Source: Artocarpus heterophyllus
Taxonomy: Eukaryota > Streptophyta > Magnoliopsida > Rosales > Moraceae
DNA length: 64,000 bases
Assembly: GCA_025403435.1 (NCBI GenBank)
Contig: CM046350.1
Location: 6,049,512 to 6,113,511, forward strand
Reading direction: 5' to 3'
Shown here: positions 61,141-64,000 of the stretch, in pieces
How positions within the stretch are numbered: the first letter of the stretch is position 1
Layout of the letters: every line of letters begins with the position of its first letter
Made by a program: the position numbers and the translations under genes
The notes under the pieces: model-generated
Seen by the model: the letters and a program-made list of their open reading frames with translations, nothing else
Database searches by the model: none
Told to the model about the DNA's origin: nothing

Positions 61141-62515
61141 CGTTGCACCTCTGCCTTGATGTTCAAATTTTGAACAAAAAATTCTATTTTTCACGACATT
61201 AGAGCCGTGACTTGGGTTTTATTTTTTCTTTGGTATTTTTCATTGTTATTGCTATAAAATCATTAAGTTAATGTTTTCTTAATGTTTTATGGTGAAAAAT
61301 CGAGAAATTCGACCAACTTATGCAATCTGTGTATGCCGACATTATGGCCGTGAAAATCAAAGTTTGATCAATATGCATTATTGGTTAATTATGTGTTTTG
61401 AATTCATAAATCATCACATTATTGATTTCTGAGCATTTTGAGATTTGAAACGCCTCAAATAGACGTCGGAGGGAGGAAAAATCGTCGGGTTTTTTGTTGG
61501 GTCGCGCGGGTCGAAACCGGGTCAGAACGACCCGGCTGAAGGTTGAAGACGATCCATACGACAGGTCGTTTTGCATTCGGGCAGCAAAACGACCCATCAT
61601 TTTTAGCTAGCGTGAGACCCTCACAAAGCTGAACGACGGCGTTTTGGGGACCCCCCCCTTAAGTCAAACGACGCGGTTTTGCGCAAAAAAAAAATTTATT
61701 GTTTTTATTTAATTTTGATTTTTGGATATGCACATAATTTTTGCAATAATTTCATGAGAAATTCAATTTATACATTATGTGTCAAGTATTTGTTTTATGT
61801 GCATAATTTTATTGTTGTTGTTATGTACATAATTTTGGAAATACATTTTTATGCATAAATTATGAAATTAATTATGCATATCATTTAGAAAATGTTCTAT
61901 ATTAATGAATGTTTTATTGAAAAACATATTGTGGTAATTGTTGTGCTAATTATTGTTATATGCATTGTTTTGAGTTTTATTATGCATGTAATTAAGTTAA
62001 TTAACCTATTTAGCACAAATTGAGATTTTGTTCATAATTATTATATTGCCTATAGAACATGCAATTTTCATGAATAATTTGTGAACAAAATTAAATGTCT
62101 AAGTGAACCATATAATTTTGAATAATTAGAGCTTAGCCACAACAACTCTAATTATACAAAAATATATATTAATGGGTTTAGGATCACATTTAGTTAAAGG
62201 ACATTTATTGTAATTAGTTGTACCTAATATAATAAATTTTATCTCACAGGAATTTTTATTATATTGGTATGATTAATTGGGATAAAATATCAAATTATAT
62301 TTTCTGATTTACCAACAAGGATTAGAAAAGGGAACATAATTTGATAGTTTTATCATACAATTAAATGAATCTAATTGAATTAGAACTTTAGCCCACATGC
62401 AAGTTTTATGTCATAGATTCATGATATTATGCATGATTTACATTGGTAAAGCATGATTTATGTTTATTAGCCTCAATATTTTGGATCATAAGCATGTTTA
62501 TTTTAATTATGCAGT
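61141..62515 (+). other. Long untranslated leader of the Copia element
   Basis: About 1.4 kb without supported coding sequence between primer site and gag. TTTTAATTATGCAG at 62500-62513 directly before the gag homology looks like a 3' splice acceptor. Confidence 0.5.
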
Positions 62516-64000
62516 CATACAACCTGTGAATTTCTCTGATGTACGATGTGATATCCCTGAGCTAAAAGGGGATAGCTATAAGGTCTAGAAGGAGAGAATT
62601 CTCCTTCACTTAGGGTGGATGGACATTGATTATGCTATAAGGAAAGACGAGCCCGTAATTACTAACACCAGCACTCAGGATGAGATTGCTCTTTATGAAC
62701 GTTGGGAGCGATCTAATCGCCTTAGAGTCATGTTCATAAAGACTAAAATCTCTGCTGGTATACGTGGTTCCGTCGAACAGTATGACAAGGTTCGAGCATT
62801 ACTGAAGGCCATTGATGAGCAATTTGAAACTTTAGATAAGGCACTTGCTAGCACCCTAATCATGAGGTTCTCATCCTTAAGGCTCACCAGTGTGAGAGGT
62901 GTGCGTGAGCACATCATGGAGATGAGGGACATAGCGGCTCAACTAAAGAACCTTGAGGTGGATATGTCTGAATCTTTCTTGGTGCACTACATTCTGAACA
63001 CCCTTCCAAAACAATATGGGCCCTTTAAGATTTCCTATAATACACATAAAGACAAATGGTCAATAAATGAACTTCTGACCATGTGTACTCAGGAAGAGGG
63101 GCGGCTTGTAATGGAAATAGGTGAAACTGCACTAACAACCACGAGAGGAAAGAATCAGAATCAAGACCAATATCAGGCCAAGGACAAAGGGAAGAGTAAA
63201 ATACCTCCCAAAGCTGTCATTAAGAAGGAATCCAAGTGTTTCTTCTGTAAAAAGAAGGGACACATGAAGAAGGATTGCACAAAATTTCAGAGTTGGCTTG
63301 AGAAGAAAGGTAATCCAATCTCATTGGTTTGTTATGAATCTAATATGGTTGTTGTTGTTTATAACACATGGTGGATTGATTCTGGATCTACAATCCATGT
63401 TTCGAATACCTTGCAGGGTATGCGAAAACTAAGGAAGCCACTAGGAAGTGAGCTAAGCATCTCTTCAGGAAACAAGATGCGTTCACATGTGGAAGCCATC
63501 GGAACATGCACCTTAGTTTTAAGTAGTGGTTTAACTTTGGAATTGGATAAGACATTTTATGTTCCAAACTTTTTCTAGGAACTTAATTTTTGTTTCCAGA
63601 CTTGTACATTTGGGATATTCCTTTACTTTTTCAGACAAATGTTTCAGTTTATTTTATAAATCTGATCTTGTTGGGAATGGTATTTTGTCTGATAGTATTT
63701 TCTCAATTAACTTGCAAAATGAACCACATCATACTGCTATGCATGTTCAATCTGGCATTAAACGTTGTGTTATAAATGAGGATTCCTCTATGTTGTGGCA
63801 TCGGAGATTAGGACATATCTCCATTGAGAGAATTAAGAGGTTAGTGATTGATGGAGTACTTAGTACTTTGGATTTTACTGACTTCGAGACTTGTGTGGGT
63901 TGCATTAAGGGAAAGCTAACCAACAAGTCTAAGAAAGGTGCCAAGAGGAGTTCAGAAATATTAGAAATCATACATTTAGATATTTGTAGTCCAGTAATGG
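62516..64000 (+). pseudogene. gag-pol of the Copia element (partial, broken)
   Basis: Copia gag homology begins near 62516 (PVNFSD, ELKGDSYKV), meets a TAG at 62586-62588 where the family has Trp, and continues in frame (ERILLHLGWMDIDYA). The capsid part is followed by a CCHC knuckle, CFFCKKKGHMKKDC (near 63237-63278), and the protease motif WWIDSGSTIHVS (near 63372). A stop at 63576-63578 follows a T-run. The homology (RNLIFVSRL) resumes in another frame, implying one lost base near 63570. The integrase zinc region LWHRRLGHIS...C-x2-C is then readable to the window end. Confidence 0.82.

Larger units (their letters stand above)
60566..64000 (+). mobile_element. 5' part of a degraded Copia retrotransposon, cut by the window end
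   Basis: LTR, primer site, long leader, gag, protease and the start of integrase lie in Copia order (protease then integrase, before RT). Reverse transcriptase and the 3' LTR lie beyond 64000. Several disabling changes are present. The left LTR boundary is tentative, because no second LTR is available for comparison. Confidence 0.8.

Noticed and set aside
1..64000. CRISPR arrays, bacterial operons, rRNA or tRNA genes
   Set aside because: None found. Met-tRNA-like strings at 30502, 44374 and 61129 are retrotransposon primer sites, not tRNA genes.

Overview
The window is nuclear DNA from a flowering plant, most likely a eudicot. The evidence is AT-rich intergenic sequence, GT-AG introns, an NF-YA gene with a miR169-type site in its 3' UTR, an Alfin-like PHD-finger gene, and plant LTR-retrotransposon lineages (Tat, Tekay/Del-like chromovirus, Copia). 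I cannot name the species. All coordinates, splice sites and LTR differences were read by hand.

Genes. Four host genes are visible. The last exons of an unidentified gene run to base 443 (+). An NF-YA transcription factor lies at 8540-11044 (+, five coding exons). An Alfin-like PHD protein lies at 15001-17173 (+, five exons). An intronless SLC25A44-like mitochondrial carrier lies at 57407-58450 (-). Small Tourist-like MITEs sit between and beside them.

Nest 1, 18184-38782. A Copia-type solo LTR (TSD GATTG) was split by a Tat-lineage Gypsy element (18602-37176, TSD GGTCA, 622-bp LTRs). The integrase of that element was then split by a young Tekay/Del-like chromovirus on the minus strand (24549-32497) with an intact 1565-aa polyprotein. 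LTR divergence fits this order: about 9/622 for the Tat element and 4 substitutions plus 1 indel in about 1077 bp for the chromovirus. The outer junction of the chromovirus is a deletion sealed by a chain of short templated filler patches. The Tat element also carries, downstream of pol, an antisense gene with two small in-frame GT-AG introns.

Nest 2, about 39831-56816. A foldback-like DNA transposon with arms of roughly 60-bp units was split by a large element that has very long non-coding LTRs (about 4 kb each), a Met-tRNA-type primer site and a short internal region (39903-55777, LARD-like). That element took further hits: a second copy of the Copia solo LTR (44424-46450, TSD GTCCG), a different solo LTR (47824-49664, TSD CCAAC), and a 3.2-kb inverted, rearranged segment (50207-53435).

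Right edge, 60566-64000. This is the 5' part of a degraded Copia element cut by the window end. Its LTR has two G-boxes and a MYB-type palindrome just upstream of a TATA box.

Most interesting points: the NF-YA exon with two in-frame stops that an upstream donor could bypass; the templated filler at the chromovirus junction; the spliced antisense gene of the Tat element; and the LARD inside a foldback transposon.
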